Positions 24,255 to 31,313 of a DNA stretch of 39,361 nt are shown piece by piece. Both the position numbers and the translations under genes were made by a program. This DNA comes from Verrucomicrobiales bacterium. Lineage in GTDB: Bacteria > Verrucomicrobiota > Verrucomicrobiia > Limisphaerales > UBA11358. The notes under the pieces are model-generated. The model had not been told where the DNA came from, did no database searches, and saw only the letters and a list, made by a program, of their open reading frames with translations. How positions within the stretch are numbered: the stretch's first letter is position 1; each line of letters starts with the position of its first letter. Location: NCBI GenBank assembly GCA_028712475.1, contig JAQTQB010000017.1:1-39361 (forward strand), in the 5' to 3' direction.

Positions 24255-25379
24255 TTAATCTGCGCTCTCTGCTGCCTGCCGTAACGCGAGAAATGCCTCT
24301 TTCAAAGCCGAACTTACTGCGCTGTCAGCTTCGCGGAGAACAAGAACTTGGTATTGGTCGAGAAAGTCTTTGCGCAGGCGATGAAACAAATGCAGGAAGT
24401 GACGGATGAATCCGACACAATCAAGGATGGCGATTTCAACGCCGCCGGTTTCGTCGTATTTTGAACGGCCATATTCTCGAACCTCATCCTTGACAGCCTC
24501 GGTTGTGATGAAGATATAGTTTTGAACGTGCTTGCCTTGACCAGCGATTTTCTGGAGCGCCCGATCAATGTCGCTATTCAGCACTGCCTTGTTCTTCATC
24601 TCATAACTCGTGACAACTTTGTCCTCACCCAGCAGCGTGATTTGAATATCGCCCACCGCGCCAGTTTGTTCATCGGCGGCATTGTGAGCAGTTAGATTTA
24701 GCACGCGCTCGCCGAGTCGCGTCTTCGCGGATTCGTAAGCCGCTGCAACAATCAAGACCGGCAGACGGCTTGAACCTTTGCAGCGAAGATGCTGCTCAAT
24801 CAGATTCACCGTATCTTCAGACGAAAGTGGAAGCGCTGTTGCAACGCGACCAATTCCAGAGAGCAAAGTTTTCAAACGAGCTTTCCGTGCATCGCGTTCG
24901 AGCAATAGCAGGCGGATGGATTCATCCAACACATCTTGCGCGGAAACATCGCCTTTATGCACATGATCCAAGACGCGCAACGCGTCTTGATACATCGCTG
25001 CCGGACGCCCGACCAAAACAACTTTTGTCGTAAGCGTCTGATCCATGTTTCGCAATGTGGGCGTCAGAAAAGCCGTCGTCGAGTTGCATGGCAAATTGTG
25101 CTTCGTGATGAAGTCGCCAATGAATTGTTCATCGTAAGAGCGGCCAGAGAAGCAATCTTTGCTGCTGATTTTCGTGTAAGGCTTGCGCGGGTCTGCTTCC
25201 GGGCGATGCACCTTCGCCAACATGCACGACATCAAGAGCCGCACTCCGGCGCGATTGCTCGGACAATTCACAACCGATAATACGCGCGCTGAAATTTCTT
25301 CATTGTGAATGAAGGAATGGCCGAGATTTTTTTGAGCACGCTTCAGCGCAGCCTCAAGTAGTGGTGAACAATTCTCCAT
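24255..25379 (-). CDS. SacI-family type II restriction endonuclease
   Basis: This 374-residue protein resembles the SacI restriction endonuclease family (SacI cuts GAGCTC). Recognised stretches are TTKVVLVGRPAAMYQDAL, IRLLLLERDARK, LIEQHLRCKGSSRLPVLIVA, LTAHNAADEQTGAVGDIQIT and IAILDCVGFIRHFLHLFHRL. A PD-(D/E)xK-type core can be proposed as Asp244, Glu260 and Lys262 (GDIQIT, then SYEMKNK). Its first 26 bases overlap the end of the methylase gene, so the two form one unit. Base composition is lower than its neighbours: two sampled 60-base stretches hold about 48-50% GC, against well over 60% in adjacent bat genes. The family call is from memory, and the target sequence is inference. Confidence 0.75.
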   Translation of the reverse strand: MENCSPLLEAALKRAQKNLGHSFIHNEEISARVLSVVNCPSNRAGVRLLMSCMLAKVHRPEADPRKPYTKISSKDCFSGRSYDEQFIGDFITKHNLPCNSTTAFLTPTLRNMDQTLTTKVVLVGRPAAMYQDALRVLDHVHKGDVSAQDVLDESIRLLLLERDARKARLKTLLSGIGRVATALPLSSEDTVNLIEQHLRCKGSSRLPVLIVAAAYESAKTRLGERVLNLTAHNAADEQTGAVGDIQITLLGEDKVVTSYEMKNKAVLNSDIDRALQKIAGQGKHVQNYIFITTEAVKDEVREYGRSKYDETGGVEIAILDCVGFIRHFLHLFHRLRKDFLDQYQVLVLREADSAVSSALKEAFLALRQAAESAD

Positions 25380-26391
25380 GTGCGTGCTTTCCGTTGCGTT
25401 TTATTTTGTGCGGGTCGTAGTTTGTCCAAAGCACTTCCACACGCTTGTCTTTTGTCGAGTGGGTTGTGCGCGCAATCGAAACGGTTTTGTGCCATTTCGA
25501 GGGGGGATAAAGTTTTTCAAGCAGCGGTGCTTGGTAATTTGACAACGCCACCATGCCTTGAACCGAATTCAAAACATCCGCCAGCTCTCGATGCTGCGGA
25601 TCGGTCATTTCAAACTCATAGGCTTTCGCATCACCGCGCGTCGAGTGAAGATAAGGAGGATCACAATAAAACAGGGTGGTCGGCGAATCGTAGAGACGGA
25701 TGACATCCGCAGCGGGTCGGTTTTCAAATTGAACACGAAGCAACCGCTCCGCCACAGCCGGCAAATCTTCCACCGCACCAAGCCAGCGACTGACGACGCC
25801 GCTCATGCCAGCGCGACTGGTGTTTTTGCAATTCGCCCAACGGCCGATTGTAGCCGTTTGTGCCAAGCCAGTCCGCACCTGACGGGCGCGAACGTAAAAA
25901 CGGCGGGCGCGCTCAAACATCGGTAAATCCGGGCAGACTTCACAGGCTGCTGCAAACTCTTCGCGCGAGAACGGCGTTAGCCCGATGGCTTCAACCAGGC
26001 GCTCTTTTTCTTCGCGAAGCACTCGGAAAAAATTCACCACTTCACCATCAAGATCGTTGAAGGTTTCCACCAGCGACGGGTCGCGGTTGAGAAGAACTGC
26101 GCCAGAGCCAGCGAACGGTTCGCAATAATGATGGCAATCGGGCAGCAATGGCAGCAACCAGTCGAGATGTGAAAATTTTCCACCATACCAGCCGAATGGA
26201 ATCAGTTTTTTTCTTTCCAGAAGCCGAGTAATGGGTGGCGGGACGGTTCTGCGAGTTCCATTGCCATTGACGTGGTAAGGCGTGGCATCTTCACGCAAAA
26301 CCATAGCGTCTGTTTTTTTTGCATGGCGATTGGCCGGCTTGTGAAGTGGCTTCCGCAACTTCGCATTGGGATTGGTTCGGTATTTCGCCAT
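25354..26391 (-). CDS. DNA adenine methylase (Dam-like, D12 class)
   Basis: This 345-residue N6-adenine methyltransferase has motifs in Dam/DpnM order: PFGWYGGK at 65-72 (motif X), EPFAGSG at 91-97 (motif I, S-adenosylmethionine binding) and FYCDPPYL at 241-248 (motif IV, DPPY). ALSNYQAP follows near 282. A Lys/Arg-rich extension of about 60 residues precedes the catalytic domain. The ATG at 26391 lies 52 bases past the moxR stop. It presumably protects host DNA from the overlapping SacI-type nuclease, in which case it would modify the A of GAGCTC. Lower GC than its neighbours suggests horizontal acquisition. Confidence 0.92.
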   Translation of the reverse strand: MAKYRTNPNAKLRKPLHKPANRHAKKTDAMVLREDATPYHVNGNGTRRTVPPPITRLLERKKLIPFGWYGGKFSHLDWLLPLLPDCHHYCEPFAGSGAVLLNRDPSLVETFNDLDGEVVNFFRVLREEKERLVEAIGLTPFSREEFAAACEVCPDLPMFERARRFYVRARQVRTGLAQTATIGRWANCKNTSRAGMSGVVSRWLGAVEDLPAVAERLLRVQFENRPAADVIRLYDSPTTLFYCDPPYLHSTRGDAKAYEFEMTDPQHRELADVLNSVQGMVALSNYQAPLLEKLYPPSKWHKTVSIARTTHSTKDKRVEVLWTNYDPHKIKRNGKHAHGELFTTT

Positions 26392-26443
26392 AACAGGATA
26401 TTGCCAACGCGATAAAAATATTCTAGGTAATTTCTCCCTTTAT

Positions 26444-27424
26444 TCACGGCACCGGCACGGCGTTCAAAATCTTTTTGACGATGGCGTCGCTGGTCACGGA
26501 TTGCGCCTCGGCCTCGTAAGTCAGGATGATGCGGTGGCGCAGAACATCCGGCCCGATGCTTTTGACGTCTTCGGGAATCACATAGTCGCGGCCTTGCAGC
26601 AGCGCCCAGGCTTTGGCGGCGATGGTCAGATAAATCGTCGCGCGCGGCGACGCGCCGAACTGAATGAAATGTTTCAGGTCGAGCTTGTGTTCCTCCGGCT
26701 TGCGCGTGGCGAAAACCAGTTTGACGATGTAGTCGCGGATTTTTTCGTCCACATGAATCTGGTCCACGATCTTTTGCGTGTGCAAAATTTCATCGAGGCC
26801 GACCACAGGTTTGACGATGGTTTCCGGCGCGGTGAAAGCCATGCGATCCAGAATGTGCCGCTCTTCCGCGAACGACGGGTAATCCAAAATCACCTTGAAC
26901 ATGAAGCGGTCCACCTGCGCCTCGGGCAGGGGATACGTGCCTTCCTGATCAATCGGATTTTCCGTGGCAAGCACAAGAAACGGCGACGGCAGCTTGCGCG
27001 TTTCGCCGCCGAGCGTGACTTGCCGCTCCTGCATCGCTTCGAGCAGCGCAGATTGCACCTTGGCCGGCGCGCGGTTGATTTCATCCGCGAGAACAAAATT
27101 CGCAAACACCGGGCCTTGGGTGACGTGATATTTTCCGTCCTGCGGGCTGTAAATCAGATTGCCCACGATGTCGGCGGGCAGCAGGTCGGGCGTGAACTGG
27201 ATGCGCCGGAAACTCGCCTGCACCGCCGCCGCGAGTGTGCGGACGGAAAGTGTCTTGGCCAGACCGGGCACGCCTTCCAGCAGGACGTGGCCGTTGGCGA
27301 GCAGGCCGACAAGCAGACGTTCAATCAATTGTTCCTGGCCGACAATCACGCGGCCAACTTCCGCGCGCAACGTGCGGATCCAGGCGGAAGTTTCCGCGAC
27401 CTGTTCTTTTAACGGCTTGCTCAA
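26444..27424 (-). CDS. moxR: MoxR-family AAA+ ATPase
   Basis: This 326-residue AAA+ ATPase is of the MoxR/RavA group. Walker A is GVPGLAKT at 51-58 and Walker B FVLADEIN at about 110-117, followed by RAPAKVQSALLEAMQERQVT and the sensor region ATENPIDQEGTYPLPEAQ. MoxR proteins act with DUF58 and VWA partners as chaperone-like remodelers. The best start is TTG at 27424; no ATG fits the conserved N-terminus VGRVIVGQEQLIERLLVGLL. It should lead directly into DUF58, but the restriction-modification pair intervenes, all in the same direction. Confidence 0.94.
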   Translation of the reverse strand: MSKPLKEQVAETSAWIRTLRAEVGRVIVGQEQLIERLLVGLLANGHVLLEGVPGLAKTLSVRTLAAAVQASFRRIQFTPDLLPADIVGNLIYSPQDGKYHVTQGPVFANFVLADEINRAPAKVQSALLEAMQERQVTLGGETRKLPSPFLVLATENPIDQEGTYPLPEAQVDRFMFKVILDYPSFAEERHILDRMAFTAPETIVKPVVGLDEILHTQKIVDQIHVDEKIRDYIVKLVFATRKPEEHKLDLKHFIQFGASPRATIYLTIAAKAWALLQGRDYVIPEDVKSIGPDVLRHRIILTYEAEAQSVTSDAIVKKILNAVPVP

Positions 27425-27437
27425 AATTATAATTCGC

Positions 27438-28388
27438 TCACGGTTCGTTCACCAGCGGCACCGGACGCACCCAGATGTTGCGGAAGGAAACCGAGTTGTC
27501 GTGATACTGCAAGACGATCGGGCCAGCCGGGCCGTGCGGCGTGTATTTGCCCGGCACGCGCCAGTCGGTCGCACCGCGAAACGCCTGATGATTCTGCACG
27601 ACGACGCCGTTCAGAATCACCGTCACATAGGCGGGCGACAACACTTCGCCGTTTGTCCCAAAGCGCGGCGCGGTGAAGATGCAATCGTAAGTCTGCCATT
27701 CGCCGGGCGGGCGGCAGGCGTTGGCGAGCGCGGGATGCTGGCCGTAAAGTCCGCCCGTCGCGCCGTCGGCATAGGTTTTATTGCTGTAGCAGTCGAGGAT
27801 TTGAATCTCGTAAAGCCCCATGAAATAAATGCCGCTGTTGCCGCGGCCCTGGCCGCTTTTCTGCGGCGGCGCAGGTTCGCGGAATTCCAGATGCAACTGG
27901 ATGTCGCCGAACTGATTCGTCGTCACGATGTAGCCTTTGGCGGAAGTCATCACGCCGTCCGCCATCGTCCACAACGCAGGGCCGCCGGTTTTCTTGTCGC
28001 GCCACTGCGACAAATCTTTTCCGTCGAACAAAACAATCGCGTCGCTTGGCGGCGGAGCCATCTGGCTGAAATTGCCCGGCGTGACGATGGGCGGCTGCGG
28101 ACGCGCCGGATCGTGGACGTGCCATTTGCCGTCCGGCTCCATCGGCGTGTCTTGAAAACCCGCGACGCCGTCAATGACAATCTCGTGAATTTTTGGCTTA
28201 GGCTCGGCGGGCGCGTTTGAAGTTTGCGCCTGGATTGGAACTGCCGCCACGGCGGACAGCAAAATTGCAAAAGACAAACATCGAACATCCAAAGAACGCA
28301 GCCAACGCGCTGCATTGAGTGTTCGAGGTTGGCTGTTGGCTGTTTGTTGTTTCCCAATTCCCGTCGCGCTGATCATTTTGTTGTTCAT
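27438..28388 (-). CDS. DUF1080 (3-keto-disaccharide hydrolase domain) protein
   Basis: This exported protein has a concanavalin-like DUF1080 fold: IVLFDGKDLSQWRD, then WTMADGVM, GNSGIYFMGLYEIQILDCY, GGLYGQ, PPGEWQTYD, VILNGVVVQN and PIVLQYHDN in family order. Characterised relatives hydrolyse 3-keto-glycosides. ATG 28388 gives 316 residues; TTG 28397 is also open. The first 40 residues include sequence from a dispersed repeat (KQQTANSQPRTLNAARW, LRSLDVRC) before the signal core LSFAILLSAVAAVPIQAQ. It lies 28 bases after a Gfo/Idh/MocA gene, which suits oxidation followed by cleavage of a sugar. Confidence 0.9.
   Translation of the reverse strand: MNNKMISATGIGKQQTANSQPRTLNAARWLRSLDVRCLSFAILLSAVAAVPIQAQTSNAPAEPKPKIHEIVIDGVAGFQDTPMEPDGKWHVHDPARPQPPIVTPGNFSQMAPPPSDAIVLFDGKDLSQWRDKKTGGPALWTMADGVMTSAKGYIVTTNQFGDIQLHLEFREPAPPQKSGQGRGNSGIYFMGLYEIQILDCYSNKTYADGATGGLYGQHPALANACRPPGEWQTYDCIFTAPRFGTNGEVLSPAYVTVILNGVVVQNHQAFRGATDWRVPGKYTPHGPAGPIVLQYHDNSVSFRNIWVRPVPLVNEP
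28276..28352. repeat. Copy 3 of the CCAACATCCA-type inverted repeat, inside the 5' end of the DUF1080 gene
   Basis: ACATCGAACATCC (28278-28290) and GTGTTCGAGGTTGG (28319-28332) are the recognisable arms, with GCAGCCAACGCGCTGC between and GCTGTTGGCTGTTTGTTG after. It is more diverged than copies 1 and 2 but uses the same words and the same placement, ahead of the signal-peptide core of an exported protein. Confidence 0.65.
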
Positions 28389-28416
28389 ATTTTTCAATTG
28401 TTAGTTTTCAAATCGG

Positions 28417-29607
28417 TCAATTCTTTTGGGGCAGGGCCGTCCAGGCTCCGTTTTTCTTGTTGCTTTCCACGCAGGTTTCGACGAACGCGATGCCCGTCCA
28501 GCCGTCCGCGACGTTTGCGTATTTGCTGCCGTCGCAGGCAAATTTTTCGCCCGCCTTCCATTTGCGCACGTCGGCCTCGAAACTGCGATGCAGCCGCGCG
28601 AAGGCGTCGTGAAAGCCTTCCGGGTGGCCGGCGGGAATCGTCGGCTCGGCCATCAAATCGGCGGGCAAATCGTTCGGAAGAAAACCGTCGCCGCCCGTCA
28701 CGCCGCCGCGCCAATAAACGCGGTCGGGCTGGTTCGCCAGACAAATCGTGAGGCTCTCCGGCTCTTCCTGACGCCAGCGCAGCGTGCCTTTCGTGCCGGC
28801 GACGACGAGGCCCATGTCGTTTTTCATGCCGATGCAGATTTGCGAGGCGCGCACCAGCGCCTTGCCGCCATTGCTCAACTTGCAATAAATCGTGCAATGA
28901 TCGTCGAGCACCCGGCCTTCGACGAATGTTTCCATCTGCGCGGAAACTTCCGTGACCTCCAGACCGGTGACGTAGCGGAGCTGCATGAGAGCGTGCGTGC
29001 CGATGTCGCCGCCACAGCCGGAGCCGCCCGCGCGCTTGGGATCAACGCGCCATGACGCCTGCTGCTGGCCGGTCGCTTCGAGCTTGGTCGCGAGCCAGCC
29101 CTGGATGTAATAGCTGTCCACCCAGCGAACGTCGCCGAGCAATCCGCTCTGCACGATGTAACGCGCGAACCGGCTCGTCCAGTGGCCGAGATAAGTATGC
29201 GCCACGCCGAAGGGAACATTGAGTTCGCGCGCGGTTTTCACCAGCTCGCTGGCCTCCGTGAGATTCAGGCACAGCGGCTTTTCGCAGAACACCGCGATGC
29301 CGGCCTTCATCGCCTTCATCGCCGGATCGAAATGCACGAAGTTCGGCGTGACGATGAGGATGTAATCCAGCTTTTGATCGGCGGGCAAATTCTTGTTCGC
29401 TGAAATCATCTCGTCGTAGGAAGCGTAGCCCTTGATCGGGTAAGGCCAGTTGGCGGCTTCTTCCAGCGCGATCTTTGGATCGGGAAACAGCGCGCCGGCG
29501 GTGACGCGGCGCGTGCCGTCAAAGTGAATGGCCCGTTGATGAGGATGGACAATGAACGCGCCTTTGCCGCCGCCGACGAGTCCGACATTGAGAGGTCTGT
29601 TTGACAT
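28417..29607 (-). CDS. Gfo/Idh/MocA-family oxidoreductase
   Basis: This is a cytoplasmic NAD(P)-dependent sugar dehydrogenase-like protein of 396 residues. The Rossmann start is NVGLVGGGKGAF at 7-18, ILIVTPNFVHFDPAMKAM follows, and the family motif CEKPLC is at about 108-113. The catalytic region GGDIGTHALMQLRYVTG is kept (HALMQ in place of the usual H-D). ATG 29607 is chosen because an upstream GTG/TTG extension of 32 residues is not family-like. It is co-oriented with the DUF1080 gene and probably oxidises a sugar for it. The exact substrate is unknown. Confidence 0.92.
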   Translation of the reverse strand: MSNRPLNVGLVGGGKGAFIVHPHQRAIHFDGTRRVTAGALFPDPKIALEEAANWPYPIKGYASYDEMISANKNLPADQKLDYILIVTPNFVHFDPAMKAMKAGIAVFCEKPLCLNLTEASELVKTARELNVPFGVAHTYLGHWTSRFARYIVQSGLLGDVRWVDSYYIQGWLATKLEATGQQQASWRVDPKRAGGSGCGGDIGTHALMQLRYVTGLEVTEVSAQMETFVEGRVLDDHCTIYCKLSNGGKALVRASQICIGMKNDMGLVVAGTKGTLRWRQEEPESLTICLANQPDRVYWRGGVTGGDGFLPNDLPADLMAEPTIPAGHPEGFHDAFARLHRSFEADVRKWKAGEKFACDGSKYANVADGWTGIAFVETCVESNKKNGAWTALPQKN

Positions 29608-29716
29608 AAATGATTTTGGAGGCCGCAATTTAGGCAAACCCGGACGCAGGGACAAGGGCTGAATGTTCCAAGTTGTGCCTGCAAAATCTGAAACGGCAGC
29701 CACGGAGTGGCGGAAA

Positions 29717-29870
29717 GATAATAGCCCACGGTAAAACCGTGGGTTTGATTGCCAGCCAGACGCTCAAGCCCCGGATGGGGCGGCAGAATAACCGCGTTGC
29801 TTTGTCTTTCGACCCGTTCCGGGGCTTGGTTGGTGTGTGGGTTTTTACCCACGGTTTCACCGTGGGCTAC
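29717..29870. repeat. Nested palindromic REP-like element
   Basis: Most of the 365-base gap between two genes is filled by this element. The left hairpin CCCACGGT-AAA-ACCGTGGG is at 29725-29743 and the right hairpin CCCACGGT-TTC-ACCGTGGG at 29848-29866. Between them CAAGCCCCGGA (29765-29775) pairs with TCCGGGGCTTG (29818-29828). The left end GATAATAGCCCACGGT recurs exactly at 32895-32910. It looks like a REP/BIME-type unit with two outer hairpins. No transposase gene is present. Confidence 0.85.
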
Positions 29871-29900
29871 TGTCGCCCGCTGCTCCGCAGCTAAATGGAA

Positions 29901-29971
29901 TTCGTGCTAATTCGTGAAATTCGCGTCAGAATTTTTCCGCATCCGTGTCCATCGGTGTTTATCCGTGGTTG
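29901..29971. repeat. 10-bp-period repeat downstream of the TIM-barrel gene
   Basis: TTCGTGCTAA, TTCGTGAAAT and TCGCGTCAGA (29901-29930), then TCCGTGTCCA, TCGGTGTTTA and TCCGTGGTTG (29942-29971), are two blocks with exact 10-base spacing. The second block is the same family as 10341-10370. It ends one base short of the TIM-barrel gene's stop codon. Confidence 0.8.
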
Positions 29972-29972
29972 A

Positions 29973-31037
29973 TTATTTCTTCCTGGCAAACGCCGCGTCA
30001 AACGCCGCCGCGTTCGGTGCGAAATCCAGCTTGCGGACGAACGCGCAACTCTCGGTCGCGCCGTGGACGCGATCCATGCGGCCATCCTCCCATTCCACCG
30101 AGAGCGGGCCGCGATAGCCCACGTCGTTCAGCGCCACGATGATTTCCTCAAAGTTGATGTCGCCGTGGCCGAGCGAGCGGAAATCCCAGAACCGGCGCGC
30201 GTCCGTGAAATCCGTGTGGCCGCCGAACACGCCGACCGTGCCGTCGCCGTGGCCCCACCACGCGTCCTTCATGTGCGCGTGGAAAATGCGCCCGCCAAAT
30301 TCGCGGATGAACTTCACATAGTTCACGCCCTGATAGCCAAGGTGCGAGGGGTCGTAGTTGAAACCGAAACGCGGATGATGCTTCACGGCTTCAAGCGCGC
30401 GCCGGGCGGAAGCGATGTCGAAGGCGATTTCCGTCGGATGCACTTCGAGCGCGAAGTTGACGTTTTCTTTTTCAAACACGTCAAGGATCGGCAGCCAGCG
30501 TCTGGCGAAGTCGGCGTAGCCTTTGTTCCAGAAATCCTGATTCGTCGGCGGAAACGCGTAAATCGAATGCCAGATGGAGGAGCCGGTGAAGCCGTTCACT
30601 ACGGCGGGAGCGTTTTCAGTTTGGGCTCGACGGAGTCTCGCCCCACCGTTTGCGCTGGGTTTCGCATCGAAGAATTTCCGCGCAGCCTTCGCGGTGGCTT
30701 TCATTTTTTCGGCGGCGCGCTGGCGGACGCCTTCGGGTTTGCCGTCGCCCCAGACGTCGGCGGGCAGAATTGCCTTGTGCCGCTCGTCAATCAAATCGCA
30801 CACGGCCTGGCCGACAAGATGATTTGAAATGGCGTGGCAGGTGAGGCCGTGCCTGGCAAGCAGCGCCCATTTCTTCTTGACGTAATCCGGCTCGGCCAGC
30901 GCGCGATCCACTTCAAAATGGTCGCCCCAGCAGGCGAGTTCCACGCCGTCGTAGCCCATTTTTTTGACAAGCGGCAAAAGTTCGGCGAGCGGCAGATCAG
31001 CCCACTGGCCGGTGAAGAGGGTGACGGGTCTTGGCAT
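29973..31037 (-). CDS. Xylose-isomerase-like TIM-barrel sugar epimerase/isomerase
   Basis: This 354-residue protein is of the sugar phosphate isomerase/epimerase (AP endonuclease 2-like) family. Metal-ligand regions are visible: [53 protein letters not shown] and LSVEWED. ATG 31037 fits the family start [19 protein letters not shown]; an upstream start would add 11 residues. Between KAARKFFDA and [12 protein letters not shown], where relatives are short, there is an extra stretch [19 protein letters not shown] of about 20 residues containing a dispersed repeat. It is probably part of the local sugar-processing set. Confidence 0.9.
   Translation of the reverse strand: MPRPVTLFTGQWADLPLAELLPLVKKMGYDGVELACWGDHFEVDRALAEPDYVKKKWALLARHGLTCHAISNHLVGQAVCDLIDERHKAILPADVWGDGKPEGVRQRAAEKMKATAKAARKFFDAKPSANGGARLRRAQTENAPAVVNGFTGSSIWHSIYAFPPTNQDFWNKGYADFARRWLPILDVFEKENVNFALEVHPTEIAFDIASARRALEAVKHHPRFGFNYDPSHLGYQGVNYVKFIREFGGRIFHAHMKDAWWGHGDGTVGVFGGHTDFTDARRFWDFRSLGHGDINFEEIIVALNDVGYRGPLSVEWEDGRMDRVHGATESCAFVRKLDFAPNAAAFDAAFARKK
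30623..30647. repeat. Short element inside the TIM-barrel gene matching the DUF58 insertion
   Basis: GGGCTCGACGGAG then TCTCGCCCCACC is the second copy of the element found at 23638-23662. On the coding strand both begin GGTGGGGCGAG and both are read as GGA followed by diverging residues (GGARLRRAQ here, GGASVPASR there). The right-hand palindrome arm seen in the DUF58 copy is not evident here. Confidence 0.68.
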
Positions 31038-31110
31038 AATCGGTGATTCTTGGTCGGGCAATCTTGCCAAGCAGGGCGGTCAGGTCAAGCGCGTGATTCA
31101 AACGGATATG

Positions 31111-31218
31111 TCCTGATTTGGACGGAGCGCGGCTGTGTCGGAGACCAGCCGCAGCAGTTTCAACGCGCTGCGGTTGACGCTTTGCGCACAGCCGCGCTCC
31201 AAAAATTGCAAATCAGGA
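31111..31218. repeat. 108-bp MITE-like element with three nested inverted repeats
   Basis: Outer arms are TCCTGATTTG (31111-31120) and CAAATCAGGA (31209-31218). Middle arms are GGAGCGCGGCTGTG (31124-31137) and CACAGCCGCGCTCC (31187-31200). Inner arms are CCGCAGC (31149-31155) and GCTGCGG (31167-31173). All three are perfect and share one centre to within a few bases, so the whole unit could fold as one long hairpin. It lies between the divergent TIM-barrel and MFS genes. No coding capacity and no clear target-site duplication were seen. Confidence 0.88.
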
Positions 31219-31274
31219 TGAAACCATTCAAGCGGGAAAAATAAAATTCACGACGCGCTTTCAAATTTTTACGG

Positions 31275-31303
31275 TTGACAGTTTTGTGTCTGGCTAGAGT
31301 ATT
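31275..31303 (+). promoter_or_regulatory. Possible promoter of the MFS gene
   Basis: A perfect TTGACA lies at 31275-31280. A -10 element is less clear: AGTATT (31298-31303) at 17-base spacing, or TAGAGT (31295-31300) at 14. The start codon follows at 31314, so the leader would be very short. Assigned by eye. Confidence 0.45.
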
Positions 31304-31313
31304 CAGCCCAACC

